A DNA stretch of 64,000 bases from Melieria omissa (Eukaryota; Arthropoda; Insecta; Diptera; Ulidiidae): contig OZ020269.1 of the NCBI GenBank assembly GCA_963971225.1, positions 29,801,783 to 29,865,782 of the forward strand, written 5' to 3'. The notes beneath the pieces were generated by a model. The model had not been told where the DNA came from. It made no database searches and saw nothing but the letters and a program-made list of their open reading frames with translations. Within the stretch, counting starts at the first letter, position 1. Each line of letters begins with the position of its first letter. The position numbers were made by a program, and so were the translations under genes. This document shows positions 52,101-61,809 of the stretch, piece by piece.

Positions 52101-54096
52101 AAAATTAAAAACAAATTTTGAAACTTGTCCTAAAGCATAATCTGTAAGGATTTCTACTAAATGATCTACACGTTATTTAAAAAAATGGTTATTCAGCTGA
52201 AAAACAGTTTTTTGCGTTTTCTGAAAAATTAAACATTTTGAGTTGTATCACTTTTGTAGTGCGTGTGCGATATATTTACAATTCTTCTATCAGCTATCAC
52301 TCATACTACTCATTAAAAATCTTAGTTCATATATTTGCCTTTCTAAGAAAGGAGATAATCCCTATTAAGGCTTAACATTGCATTGATTTTGAAAGTATGT
52401 AAAAATTTCAAAGTTGTTTAAGCTGAACAGCGGTTTCATGATTGCAGAAGTGCCCACTTTTTCATTGGGATAGCACATATTGATTTATAGCTTCATGAAT
52501 TCTGTATTAAATTTATTCTGTCGTTAATTTTTTCTAAGCTTAAAACATGCAACCATGCAATTTAAACATAAAGTTTTGTAAATTATAATAAGAAATTCTT
52601 AAAAATACCCAAACATCTTCATTCTCATTCATCATTCTGTAGAGTAGGAAACCCCCTTTAATGTTTTAAAATTTTTCTACTTACACATTTTCCTTTTTTC
52701 TCATCAAAATGTTTTACTTTCCGCTCTTGAAGCTGTTCCAGACATGTTCAAGGCTGTTGAAGAGGGCTCCACTTCCAAAGGTATTCTTAAAAAAATTGTT
52801 TTCTTTATTATAAATTGCCACTTTATTCGTATTGCTGATGTATATATCTTTCATAGCTAACAGCACCGAAAAGCCCGCAATCTCAGCAGATGTTCCGGAT
52901 GGCTACAATACATCCAAACCGTTAGAGGTGAGTTCGTGTAGCCTGCAGGTACTTGTTGTCTTCGTTTTGGTAATAAAAGTTTGCATACACTTATTCCCAA
53001 CATAAAATCATTGCATCAATTTTTTTCTGATTTGGTTAAACAACAACAATCACTCGACTCAATAGGTAATGTGATAGCTAACAAGTGTTCCTTATTCATA
53101 TCTTCATCCAAGGATCCACCGACACGCACTAAAATCAGTCGTTTGCGTAGGCCGACATTTTTGCGTACACTCTCGTCCTCCATCAGAAATCATGGCAGCA
53201 GCGGCAGCCTGCCCACACACGGCACCACTAACTCAGGGGGCAAGGTTACACTTGACGCTGGCGTACTCGAGGTTTGGGCTTCGTTCATCACATTTAGTCT
53301 CGGCACAATTCGATTTCGATTACTCGACTGCACTTTAACCCAATCATGTTCATGCGTATTTCTATTGGCAGATTTTCATTGACGGCCCCTACGGCGCACC
53401 GTCGAGCCACATATTTGGCGCGCAGCACGCTGTGCTCATTGGCACCGGCATTGGCGTCACCCCGTTCGCCTCCATATTGCAGTCGATCATGCACCGCTAC
53501 TGGAAGGCGCGCCACACCTGTCCGCGCTGCAACTACGAGTGGGCCAGCGATATACCGAAAACTGTGATGAATCTGCGCAAGGTCGACTTTTTCTGGATCA
53601 ATCGCAATCAGCGCTCGTTTGAGTGGTTTGTGAATCTGCTGTCGCAGCTGGAAATCGAGCAGGCCGAACTGGGCGGACCAATGGAGCGGTGAGTTTCAAT
53701 CGAAGCTTGAAGGAATTGGCAACTTTAATATATGTTCACTAGATTCCTGGACATGCACATGTACATAACAAGCGCGCTGCAACGCACCGACATGAAGGCA
53801 GTGGGTCTGCAATTGGCGCTGGATCTGCTGCACGAAAAGGTTGATGCCAACGAATTGAACTGATTTGATCAAACACTGACAGTTGTAAATCATTGCAGGG
53901 CAAACGTGATCTCATCACCGGCCTGAAGACACGCACCAACGCGGGCCGTCCCAACTGGGACAAGGTCTTCAAGCAACTGCAGGCGCAGAAGAAGGGCAAA
54001 ATCACCGTCTTCTACTGCGGTCCGCCGCAGCTGGCCAAGACGCTGCGCTACAAGTGCGACGAGTATGGTTTTGCATTCCGCAAAGAGTGTTTCTAG
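37107..54096 (+). CDS. Nox: EF-hand NADPH oxidase (NOX5-type), 17 coding exons
   Basis: Exons 37107-38006, 44026-44120, 46656-46770, 46840-46937, 47335-47455, 47624-47774, 49116-49201, 49272-49396, 49467-49702, 49780-51121, 51191-51405, 52742-52780, 52857-52927, 53113-53271, 53372-53688, 53743-53839 and 53899-54096 join in one frame to 1454 codons, all with GT-AG ends. The enzyme passes electrons from NADPH through FAD and two haems across a membrane to oxygen, making superoxide under calcium control. Residues 1-300 are low-complexity. EF-hand loops lie at 311, 380, 455 and 491; the last two are canonical (ending in E466 and E502). The haem pairs are H683/H697 and H776/H789. The FAD motif [10 protein letters not shown] is at 866, NADPH motif GTGIGVTPF at 1275, [10 protein letters not shown] in exon 15, and CGPPQLA near the C-terminus. 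An insert of about 350 residues (900-1250) separates FAD and NADPH parts. Exon 12 has a second possible acceptor 9 nt upstream. Confidence 0.95.
38060..38400 (-). mobile_element. Mariner transposase relic in Nox intron 1
   Basis: On the minus strand, 38400 down to 38080 reads FKLLLNPP, a stop where tyrosine is expected, then [20 protein letters not shown], AYxK-like remnants, DKSF and EKC, and finally ALEGNQVDE. This is the C-terminal third of a mariner transposase, including the last catalytic Asp. Several stops and frameshifts are present. It belongs to the same broad type as the element at 22090 but is clearly older. Confidence 0.78.
39475..39600. repeat. Dispersed repeat, copy 2
   Basis: Matches 7490-7640 through TTTGATGACTTTTAATTTTT, ATCGGGTTGTA and the adjoining ATTTCTATCA region. 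It lies within Nox intron 1. No coding capacity. Confidence 0.6.
40894..41431 (+). mobile_element. TTAA-flanked MITE family A, full copy (Nox intron 1)
   Basis: TTAA followed by CCCTTTCGCT at 40894-40907 is mirrored by AGCGAAAGAG then TTAA at 41418-41431. The interior is AT-rich and non-coding. Next to the right end is the short palindrome TTGCCATATGGCAA. A second copy in the opposite orientation begins at 45778. TTAA targets and CCC-type termini suggest a piggyBac-type non-autonomous element. Confidence 0.72.
42525..43039 (+). mobile_element. TTAA-flanked MITE family B, full copy (Nox intron 1)
   Basis: The left end is TTAA then ACCCTTTCGACC. The right end is GGTCGAAAGGGT followed by a mutated TCAA. 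The termini resemble family A, but the interior is different; it includes TTTGAAGTCGCCACGCC, shared with the fragment at 13170-13275. Non-coding. Confidence 0.68.
43081..43312. repeat. Two tandem copies of a roughly 100-bp segment
   Basis: TTTTTACAAAGAAATTTAGT at about 43082 and at about 43221 is followed in both by TCAACA, TTTGAGGC and TTGACCTTCTAGA. The period is about 140 bp. Non-coding, in Nox intron 1. Confidence 0.7.
43449..43640 (+). mobile_element. tRNA-derived SINE, copy 2 (Nox intron 1)
   Basis: The head, CTCGATAGCCCAGCGAGCAG, and the decayed B box GGTTCTATTTC correspond to the minus-strand copy at 9050-9224. The body resembles it too (GTACTTCTACCC, then AGTAGATGAGAATTG). Two copies with the same head and body in unrelated places mark a dispersed SINE family. 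Confidence 0.7.
44279..44299. repeat. (GACA)n microsatellite in Nox intron 2
   Basis: About five ACAG/GACA units in a row. Confidence 0.8.
44950..45620. repeat. Degenerate tandem array, unit about 100-150 bp (Nox intron 2)
   Basis: About five units each contain a core like AACC-x-GTTGACCCC-x-TCAG, then ATTTTCGAAAAAATAAAAA, then ACACGT-like and AATTATTTCACATGT-like runs, then CTTTCATCAAGTTTGAAGTC. The cores lie near 44990, 45090, 45238, 45372 and 45518. Divergence between units is considerable, so the array is old. No open frame crosses it. Confidence 0.75.
45778..46155 (-). mobile_element. TTAA-flanked MITE family A, truncated copy (Nox intron 2)
   Basis: It starts TTAA then CCCTTTCGCT, with TTGCCATATGGCAA next. 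It then follows the reverse complement of the 40894-41431 copy through TGAACCCTCT, TTTGAAGTTTTAGGA and GAAGAAGCAGAA to about 46155, where similarity stops. The far terminus is missing. Confidence 0.68.
51659..52272. mobile_element. Long-TIR MITE in Nox intron 11
   Basis: About 53 bp at 51659-51712 (TATATCGCACATCCACTTCA, then AAAAGTGACACAACTCAAAA) recur inverted at 52219-52272 with about seven differences. The 500-bp interior is AT-rich and non-coding. TA borders are possible, but the target duplication is not certain because the ends themselves are TATA. The family is not recognised. Confidence 0.7.
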
Positions 54097-54325
54097 CAAC
54101 ATGGAACGCTGCTAGTTGTTTCCATTTCTTTACACACATATTTATTTGTAGTTTTTAGACGATTTGGTTTTGGGATTGTAATTTTTGTTTTTCTTGTTAA
54201 GCTTAACATAAAGTATTAAAATTTTGTGTATATTGCTCGTTAAGGGATGTGTTGCGCATACGATTGCTTATTTATTTCAACTGTTGTTCACTGAATTTGT
54301 TGTAATTGTAAGAGTTTATAACTAT

Positions 54326-54331
54326 AATAAA
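54326..54331 (+). terminator. Nox: Probable Nox polyadenylation signal
   Basis: AATAAA 230 bp after the Nox stop codon. An ATTAAA at about 54215 is an alternative. The next gene starts its 3' end on the opposite strand shortly after. Confidence 0.5.
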
Positions 54332-54499
54332 AAGTCGGCCATTACAATTGTACTAGTTTTAATGCCGACTGTGTCGACTGCGAGAAGTTTTTCCACAGTA
54401 AATTGACTTTAACTGCCAATTATCCTTATTTGATCAACTATTAAAGAAATCATGTTCATATGAAATGCAAATATTTGCCATGAAAGTAGCTTGCAATAT

Positions 54500-54505
54500 T
54501 TTATT
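54500..54505 (-). terminator. Ibtk: Probable IBTK-like polyadenylation signal
   Basis: AATAAA on the minus strand, 275 bp after the stop codon of the IBTK-like gene. Together with the Nox signal it implies tail-to-tail genes with 3' ends about 170 bp apart and no overlap. Confidence 0.5.
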
Positions 54506-54779
54506 GCAGTTGATAGTTCTTTTATACATAAAATCTTATTCTTAATAAATCAGATTAAAAGTATAGTATGTAAATATACTATACACAAGTAGATCATAAT
54601 TACGCTAAACTATTGCATCTTAAAAATTGTCACAAAATACAGAACAAAACGTACAGCAGAATGTCAGCCATTCAATGTGTGTGCTATGCAATCTAACTTG
54701 TCCACAATTTAAAGCCTTGTAATGGCCAATCAAAAACGCCAAACGCCACAATGTTTTGCGCTCGAGTGTACCAAGCATT

Positions 54780-57700
54780 TTAGTGGCGCTGCCAAACGGC
54801 AAAATTCATGGTGCGCGGTACTTGCTTGCGCTCGATTGTGATGATTTCATCGGCCACATTGTCCGCATTGTAGAATTCGCGCAACTCGGCAATGGCAGTC
54901 TCCTCGATCTGCGTCAACACTAATGACTTGGTGCGCATGCGCTCGTAGTAGTCGCGTTGCTTGCGTTCTTCAGCAATGATTTTCGAAAAGCTGTTATCAT
55001 GCGCTGAGCCACTGTTGCTGCCACCGCCACCGCCACCGCCACGCATCATATTCGCAAACGAGGTGGGATCTGCACCGCTGCCGGTGGGCGGTGTAATCGA
55101 CAAGATGGCAGTGGTGGGAGGCGATTGTGGCATGGTGCCCCAGGCATTTGGTTGCACTGGCACCTCCACTGGTTTGGCTTTGTCTGTCGATGGCGTGGCG
55201 GGTGCACGCCACGAAGTAGACGACTCTGAAGAGAGACGCTTGCGTTGTTTTTGCGAGAGCTTCTCGCGCGATGGTGGCGTAAAGTCAGACAAATTAAAGC
55301 TGTACGCTTTACCAGGCGTAGTGACAATGTCATTGCCCACTGTTTCCTTTTCGGGTGTTTTCGGCGCATTCGGTGCTGCATTAACTGGTCTCGCAAGAGG
55401 CGTAAAGTCACCTTTTGGCTTTTCCTCACACTTCAACACTTCATTGGCCTTGATGATGTGCTCCAGTGTGGGCTTTTTCTTCTGCTCTTTCTTGTCCACT
55501 TTCATCCAGTTACGCGATTCGGCCTGCAATTTATCTGCAGTCTCCTGTGCTTCTTTGGTCAATGTAGACGTTTCCTTCGGCGCCGATTTTGCACTCTCAT
55601 TGAGACTTATGGATTCCAGCATGGAGGAAATCGCGTCACGCTCATATTGTCTCGTTGCACTAAAACTGGTTTTGCTGTCCTTTGACTTCAGTTTGGCCGC
55701 TCTCAGTAGCGCTTCCTACAAGACAAACCCCAGCATTAGCACACTTCGCCATGGTTCGAAATGAACTGTCACTCACCTGCTCCTCGTCCACACGATATTC
55801 CAAATCCACCTGAAAGTCGTCCACGAAGCTCAGCAGCAGCTCGTCCTCTACCGCCTCCGCATCGGGCGTTATCATGCGATAATCGAATACGTCTTTAAAC
55901 ATCTGGCGATAATGCGCGTTAATGCACTGCAATGCCTCTGGCTCGCAATTCTCCAGACTCTTGTAGCTCAGCACGCGCGTCAAGTTCTGGCAAATGAACT
56001 CCATGCAGCCAGCTTTCAGAATCTGGCAATTGTACATGCTGGCAAAGTCCAGCATTTCGCCGCATTTGCGTATTGTAATCTTGTCCAGTATTAAAATTTC
56101 GCACACCTTGCGCAGTCGTTCGATGAAGAACTGATCACAGAACACAATCATTTTGTAAAGGAACGTCTCGGAGTAGTTTTGCTTGCGAAAGTGCTCCACA
56201 TCCGAGCTGTAGAGGAAATCAATAATCGGCTGCAAGTACTCCACGGGCACGGTGCTCAGATTGATGGAGCTGCGCTCGGCCCATGTGTGCGTGAACATCA
56301 TGTTGAAGTACTCCAGGCGGGCAACCAGAATGCACTTGTGCGCCGGCAGTTCGACATCTCCGCTGCAAATTATGCGCACATCATAGAGCGCTGGCAAGTC
56401 CTGGTGATGCAAACGATTGAATCGATATTTCGTTTTGTCTGCCACTTGCGGCAGATAAAATGGTGTCCTTTGCAAAAAACTGAGGCGAAAATGAAAACGC
56501 TTGTTAGTGCCACAAACTCTGGGTAAATGTCAACAAGCGCAGTATGAGACCTTTGTAAAAATGTAGCCAAATCGTGCAGTTTGAACTTCTCAACGAACTG
56601 CAGAAACAAACGGCAGACATCAATGCGTTCTGAGGGACTATCGGGGCCAAGACTCTGCTGAATATTATCAAGATCTGAAAACATAAGATTATTTGTTTAC
56701 ACCAACGGATTCATCGTCTGAGTCTATCACATACCATCCTCGTTCGGAAACTGATTCGTGTACATGTACTTCAGCATCACCTCGAACATTTTGCCCGTTA
56801 AGAACTTAAAATTCAAATAGATGTGCTCATCCGCATAATCCTCAACAATATCGCGCAGGCCCGGCGCACGCGAGTAGACAATGAATTTGTGCGCTGCATG
56901 TGTCTCGCTGTCTACGTGGAAAACGACATCGTGCACCGCATCGAATTCGTCCACGTCGTTGTACAATTTCTTAAAACTATATTCCTCCGGCGTAAGCGTG
57001 GGCAACTTAAAGTACTTCGAGTGCGACTCCTGCAACACCGCAAACGATGCAAAGTCATCGTCGCAAAAAATATCCACTGCTCGATCTATATTCGATAGCC
57101 GCTGCAGGTCGATGCGTATCATGTGCTCCCTTGAGACTTCGGTGCGATTCTGATTACAGCTGCTCCAGATATGGGAGGTCGACGAGGGATGTTTCTGTTG
57201 GTCAACGCTGCCGCTCATGTACGCCGGCACCGGCACCTGATTGCACTTGCCCTTGTAGACATCGCCCTGCGAGAGTATAAACACCTGGTTGGCTCTGTAG
57301 AAGATTTTGTCAATTTGCGAAATTCGAATCTGCGAAAAAATGCATCTGCCATGGAAAAATTAAACAATTGAGTGATTGCTTGGTAGATGAGGGAGCAGTA
57401 TGACAATTTAACCAACCTATAATAATTCTGGGTCATTTCATACCACAGGAACACCACATTGGTCTGTGTGAGCATTAGCAATTTTAAGGCGGCAGCGCTG
57501 CCTTTGGCTGATTTTGTGTTGTCGCCACCAACTACGGAAATGCTTTTTAGAGCTTCAAAACTAAAGAAAATATGGTTGGAAAATTTAATTTGTAATATTT
57601 GTCAGTGCATGAATTGTGTTTTTTTATTTTTTTATATAGAATCAATTTGCATATAAACCAATTAATTTTTAATTTAATTCAAGTCCTATAATTTGTAATA

Positions 57701-59449
57701 TAAAGAAATAATTTTTAGAATTAATTTTTACTTCTATTCAAGTCTTATAAATTATAATATATATTTCTATATATTTATTTCTTTATATTATAAATAATAG
57801 GACTTAAATAGAAGTAAAAATTAATTGGTTTATATGAAAATTTAATCTATGTTAAAATCGTTCAAATATTGGTTTGCTTTCTCATCTTTGAAAATAAACA
57901 AACGTTTAACTCACTTTGGTGGCTTCAGCAATTTCGTTTTGTTATTGAAGCACAAACAAATTGCTTTATCCTTTGTGTGTACTACAGTGGCAAAATTATT
58001 GCCCACAACAAAATCAATGTCGGCACGCAGTGGCAGTTTTAGCTGCAAATACAAACGCAGCGCTTAATGAAATTAATTTATATACAAACTGTTAAAACTG
58101 CTCACCATTTTCGGCAACGGCACCGACTTAACGCCGGCCTCCATGCCCAATTGGCCATGATTGGTGCCCCAAACATAAATGCATTTCTTCGAATACACCA
58201 AAGAATGATAGTCCCTGGCGATGACCTGCCGCAGGCCCTCCACACCGCAATCTCTCAGCGTTATCACTTCGCGAAACGTGGTCAGCTTTTCGCCAGCATC
58301 GCGCACACCCAATTGCTGATCTTCGTTCAAGCCGCTGGCAAAGACCGCCGACCGATTGGTGAGCACCAGCGAGTGTTTTCGCGACGCACTAATGCAGATT
58401 ATCACCTCGCCAGCATTTTTAATAGGCAGTTTGACCCTTTTTGGCGTAGGTAAACTGTTCTCAATGCCAATGCCTACCAATGTAGAATGTTAGTAATCTT
58501 GTCGAGTTGCCTCGTGCAACACACAAATACCTAAACGGCCGCCTTTGCCATGTCCCACAGCATAGAGAGTGGACTTTTTGTCAAGAAAGAGGCTGTGATA
58601 GGCGCCCAGCGCCATTGCTTCGATGGAAATGTGCTCCTTGCGAAAGAAGTCAATTGACTGTGGCGTAGTAGCGAGCTCCTCGTTCCCGCTGCCAAGATTA
58701 TGGTTTTTATTGGAGCCCCAAACGAGAATCTCATTATTTGCTGGACTGCGGAATACAACTTTGGCATGAAGACTGCAACATTGCAATTGCTACATTTCAC
58801 TCACACATCCGCTTTATCGGGGAAATCTTGTAGCCGGCACACATTCTGGAGTGCACAGCGCGTGTCGCCATCGAGCAGCTCGGCACTGGCGCCGTAGCGC
58901 AGCAACAACACTGCACAATCAATGCAACCATAGTAGATGGCGCGATGCAGAGCACTGCTACCGGACTCGTAATCACGCCCACTGACGCTGGCACCCTGTA
59001 AATTATGAGCAGTTTCTATCAAAGCAACACATCACACGCCACACACGAGACCCACACACCTGATTCAGCAGCCACTCCAGTATGGCATATCGGTTCACCG
59101 ACGCCGCCAAGTGCAGAGCAGAACGACCCTACGAGACACATTAGGATGAAACTGCAGTAAGGCAAAGAATGCGCATGCTTACCAAATCGTCAACAATATC
59201 CGCATAATTGCAGCAAGTCTTTGCTATGAACGCGGCCAACTTGTCGTCCGCGATGGAGCGCTTGGTCAGCGCAGCGGTTATGCGATTTCCATGCGCCACA
59301 CAGCGACATTTGCGCGTGCAATCATACTCGTAGTTCTTCACATTGTACAGCGCGGCAGTTTTGAGCGCAGCCATGATTGACTCCTGGTTACTAACCAGCA
59401 GCACCGGAGCAGCAGTGTTTGTTGTTGTCGTCACAACACTCGTAATCAC
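54780..59449 (-). CDS. Ibtk: IBTK-like ankyrin/RCC1/double-BTB adaptor, 11 exons
   Basis: Minus-strand exons 59449-59183, 59128-59060, 58995-58805, 58772-58531, 58473-58106, 58042-57915, 57560-57417, 57345-56735, 56674-56551, 56479-55777 and 55715-54780 join to 1260 codons with GT-AG ends throughout. Order: ankyrin repeats about 78-160 (GRSALHLAAS, GSSALHRAIYYG); RCC1-type repeats about 180-400 (ILVWGSNKNHNLGSG, YVWGTNHGQLGME); first BTB about 605-690 (VHDVVFHVD...HAAHKFIV); second BTB about 747-850 (YDVRIICSGDVELPAHKCIL); a long disordered region; and a conserved C-terminus (LTQIEETAIAELREFY). This order is that of vertebrate inhibitor of Bruton tyrosine kinase, which acts as a CUL3 substrate adaptor. 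A later ATG at 59374 is an alternative start; both lie in the same exon. The intron between exons 7 and 8 is 71 nt and uses an acceptor at 57346 to keep frame. Confidence 0.93.
57656..57836. repeat. Palindromic AT-rich repeat in an IBTK-like intron
   Basis: A segment of about 55 bp (CCAATTAATTTTTAATTT, then CAAGTCCTATAATTTGTAAT) is followed by a similar direct copy, then by an inverted copy ending AAAATTAATTGG. The outer arms could form a long hairpin. It looks like a small foldback or MITE derivative between 57915 and 57560. Confidence 0.7.
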
Positions 59450-60080
59450 AATGCGAAAATGTTTACACGTCTTGGCGATAATTTCACAACGTTGCTGCTA
59501 TCAATGGAGCAATTTCAGATAGGGCTACAATCGGTGCCATTCACCGGGAGAATGAGCTGCCCAGTGCGAAATTTAAAAACGAAGTACGTTCCCAAATATG
59601 CTATTTTAGTTTACAACAGGGCGAATTCGACTAGAGATGCGATAAAAAACGTCGATAAGTTCGATGATTCGTAGCGGAAAAAGTTAAAATTGAACAGAAA
59701 AAGTAGTCAAATGTGTATAACACTCAGCAAAGAGCGCATTCATGCCAATTTACACGCCTCTATAGAGCGTTTTCAAGACCAAACTGACAAGAATTTTTAA
59801 TAAGCCACACCAAAATGACTTATGATACTTAGACCCAATTTCCACACAAATTTTCGGAATGGGTTTTTACTTTTATTTATACTTTTATTGCGACGTGGCA
59901 GCACTGCGCATTATCTGCAATCACTTTTTCGCCGACTTTATTCGTTGACCGGATTTGTTTCGTTTGACCGCTACTTTGCGCACAGAAGTGGTGTAAGTTC
60001 ACACCGCTTTTTCTTTTTGGGAAATAGAGAATTTTCACTGGACCATAGTTTATACTTTTTGCCACTGACAACAGTGGAAA
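59450..60080. promoter_or_regulatory. Divergent promoter region between IBTK-like and MTAP
   Basis: The 630 bp between the two start codons must carry both promoters. GATAA-containing runs occur near 59640-59655. I see no TATA box at a convincing place. An open frame at 59822-60100 runs into the MTAP start region in another frame and resembles nothing. Confidence 0.5.
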
Positions 60081-61100
60081 ATGATTCACATCAAGTGTAA
60101 GGACGTTGATTTGGAGCCGATTGCAGTGAAGGTAAGAGTTGCCGCGCCGTAGCAGCTGTGTCGCACACGTGATTGCTGTAAACCACGATTGTAACATATT
60201 TTTATATGCCCACAGATAGGCATCATCGGCGGCAGCGGTCTGGATGACCCGGACATTCTGGAGCAGCGCAAGGAGACGACGGTGAGCACTCCATTCGGCG
60301 ATCCGTCCGATGTTCTGATTGAGGGAGAGATTGGCGGCGTCAAGTGTGCGCTACTGGCGCGGCATGGCCGCAAGCACAACATTATGCCCTCAAATGTAAA
60401 CTATCGCGCCAACATCTGGGCAATGCGCCACGTGGGCTGCACCCACCTGATTGTGTCCACAGCGTGTGGCTCACTACGTGAGGATATACATCCGGGCGAG
60501 CTGGTAGTGCCGCACGACTTCATCGACCGCACCACCAAGCGCGCGCAGACATTCTACGACGGCGGATCGGAGAGTCCGCGTGGCGTCTGCCACTTGTCCA
60601 TGTTTCCAGCGTTCAGTGAACGCGTGCGCAACGTGCTGCTGGACACAGCTAAGGAGCTGGATTACACTGTGCACAACAAGGCCACCATTGTGACCATCGA
60701 GGGGCCGCGCTTCTCATCGCGCTCGGAAAGCAACATGTTTCGGCAATGGGGTGGCGATCTGATCAATATGACCACCTGTCCGGAAGTGGTGCTGGCCAAA
60801 GAAGCCGGCTTGCTATACGGTTCGGTGGCCATTGCCACCGACTACGACTGCTGGCGCATGGGCTGTGAGGGCGTTAATGTGCAAGAAGTGCTTAAGACCT
60901 TCGCTGAAAACGTGGTTAAAGTGAAACAGATTCTGGTGAAGGCGGTGGAAAACATCTCCAAACAGGACTGGACCGAAGACATACTGGATGCAAAGGTAAG
61001 TGTAGGCATAGAGCAGCGGATACTTAAATATTATCTAATTTTCTTGTGTCTTGTGCGGCAGGAATGTGTCTGCAAAAACACCATGTCCGGTGCGATGTGA
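60081..61100 (+). CDS. Mtap: S-methyl-5'-thioadenosine phosphorylase, 3 exons
   Basis: Exons 60081-60131, 60216-60995 and 61062-61100 give 289 residues, the usual family length. The enzyme splits methylthioadenosine, a by-product of polyamine synthesis, with phosphate into adenine and methylthioribose-1-phosphate, feeding methionine and adenine salvage in the cytosol. Visible family motifs: [12 protein letters not shown] (phosphate-binding loop) at the start of exon 2, [55 protein letters not shown], and ATDYDCW with the purine-site Asp residues. All appear intact. The second intron is 66 nt, has no in-frame stop and is a multiple of three, so retention would insert 22 residues. The stop is TGA followed by C. 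Confidence 0.96.
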
Positions 61101-61376
61101 CGCTTTTTATGACTCTGCACCGAAGTCACGCGTGACGTCATTCAACGCAAACGCCCATTGACAAAGAGCGCCAAGCGCAACGATTCACCAAACACAAAGA
61201 TGTTGCCAAAACTGCATTCCATTTCCATACAATATGAACTGGCGCCCAGTACGGCCGCCGACGCCGACGAGCGCGAAAAATCACCCTCGGCAAGCAGCAC
61301 AGCGCAGAAAAAGCCAGAACAGCGGCGGCCGCGCGATTTGAAACGACGACGCCGAGCTGAACGCCGTCGAAAGTAA
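61101..61376 (+). other. Open frame downstream of MTAP in the same frame
   Basis: After the MTAP stop (TGA-C at 61098) the same frame meets one more TGA-C at 61110. It then stays open for 87 codons to TAA at 61374. The translated piece has a biased composition, ending RRPRDLKRRRRAERRRK, very basic like a nuclear or nucleolar signal. The only internal ATG is at 61200. It could be 3' UTR with a chance frame, a readthrough extension, or an alternative last exon. Confidence 0.3.
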
Positions 61377-61509
61377 ATGCTTGCTCGCCAATTCGAACGC
61401 TTGCGCCTCCTTTCTGCTGCTTTCTTGGAATATGAGAATCGAAACAGAACAAATGAAAATACAATATTTCACGCACATCACTCAAGCACAAGAACTTTTT
61501 AAAATTTTA

Positions 61510-61515
61510 AATAAA
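61510..61515 (+). terminator. Mtap: Probable MTAP polyadenylation signal
   Basis: AATAAA 410 bp after the MTAP stop, before an AT-rich gap that separates it from the convergent Bap55 3' end. Confidence 0.5.
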
Positions 61516-61676
61516 AATTCTATTCGACCATTCAACCATTTGGCAAATTTATATGAAATATAGAAATATAAAAACAATTCCAGAGAAACCCACCTTGGAC
61601 TCAATAGTTACAGAATAAGTTTGTGTTGTCAAGAAAAAAATCATCAGTTCTGTTTTTTAAATTAAAATGTTGATGT

Positions 61677-61682
61677 TTTATT
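61677..61682 (-). terminator. Bap55: Probable Bap55 polyadenylation signal
   Basis: AATAAA on the minus strand, 130 bp after the Bap55 stop codon. Confidence 0.55.
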
Positions 61683-61809
61683 TTGTCAGATTAATTTTAA
61701 AATTGTTGATTAGAAACTGTAGAAGATCCATAACACAAATGTTCAAGTAAAGTGCTCCACATTGGCGAAATATTGTTAAAAGTTACAGCGACAGCAACGA
61801 TCGTCCATC

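Noticed and set aside
54961..55764. 267-codon plus-strand frame opposite the IBTK-like last exon
   Set aside because: Antisense shadow; the minus-strand frame carries the conserved C-terminus.
57345..57481. Alternative acceptor TTCGCAG at about 57331 for IBTK-like exon 8
   Set aside because: It would put the following RCC1/BTB region out of frame; the acceptor ending at 57346 restores the conserved frame.
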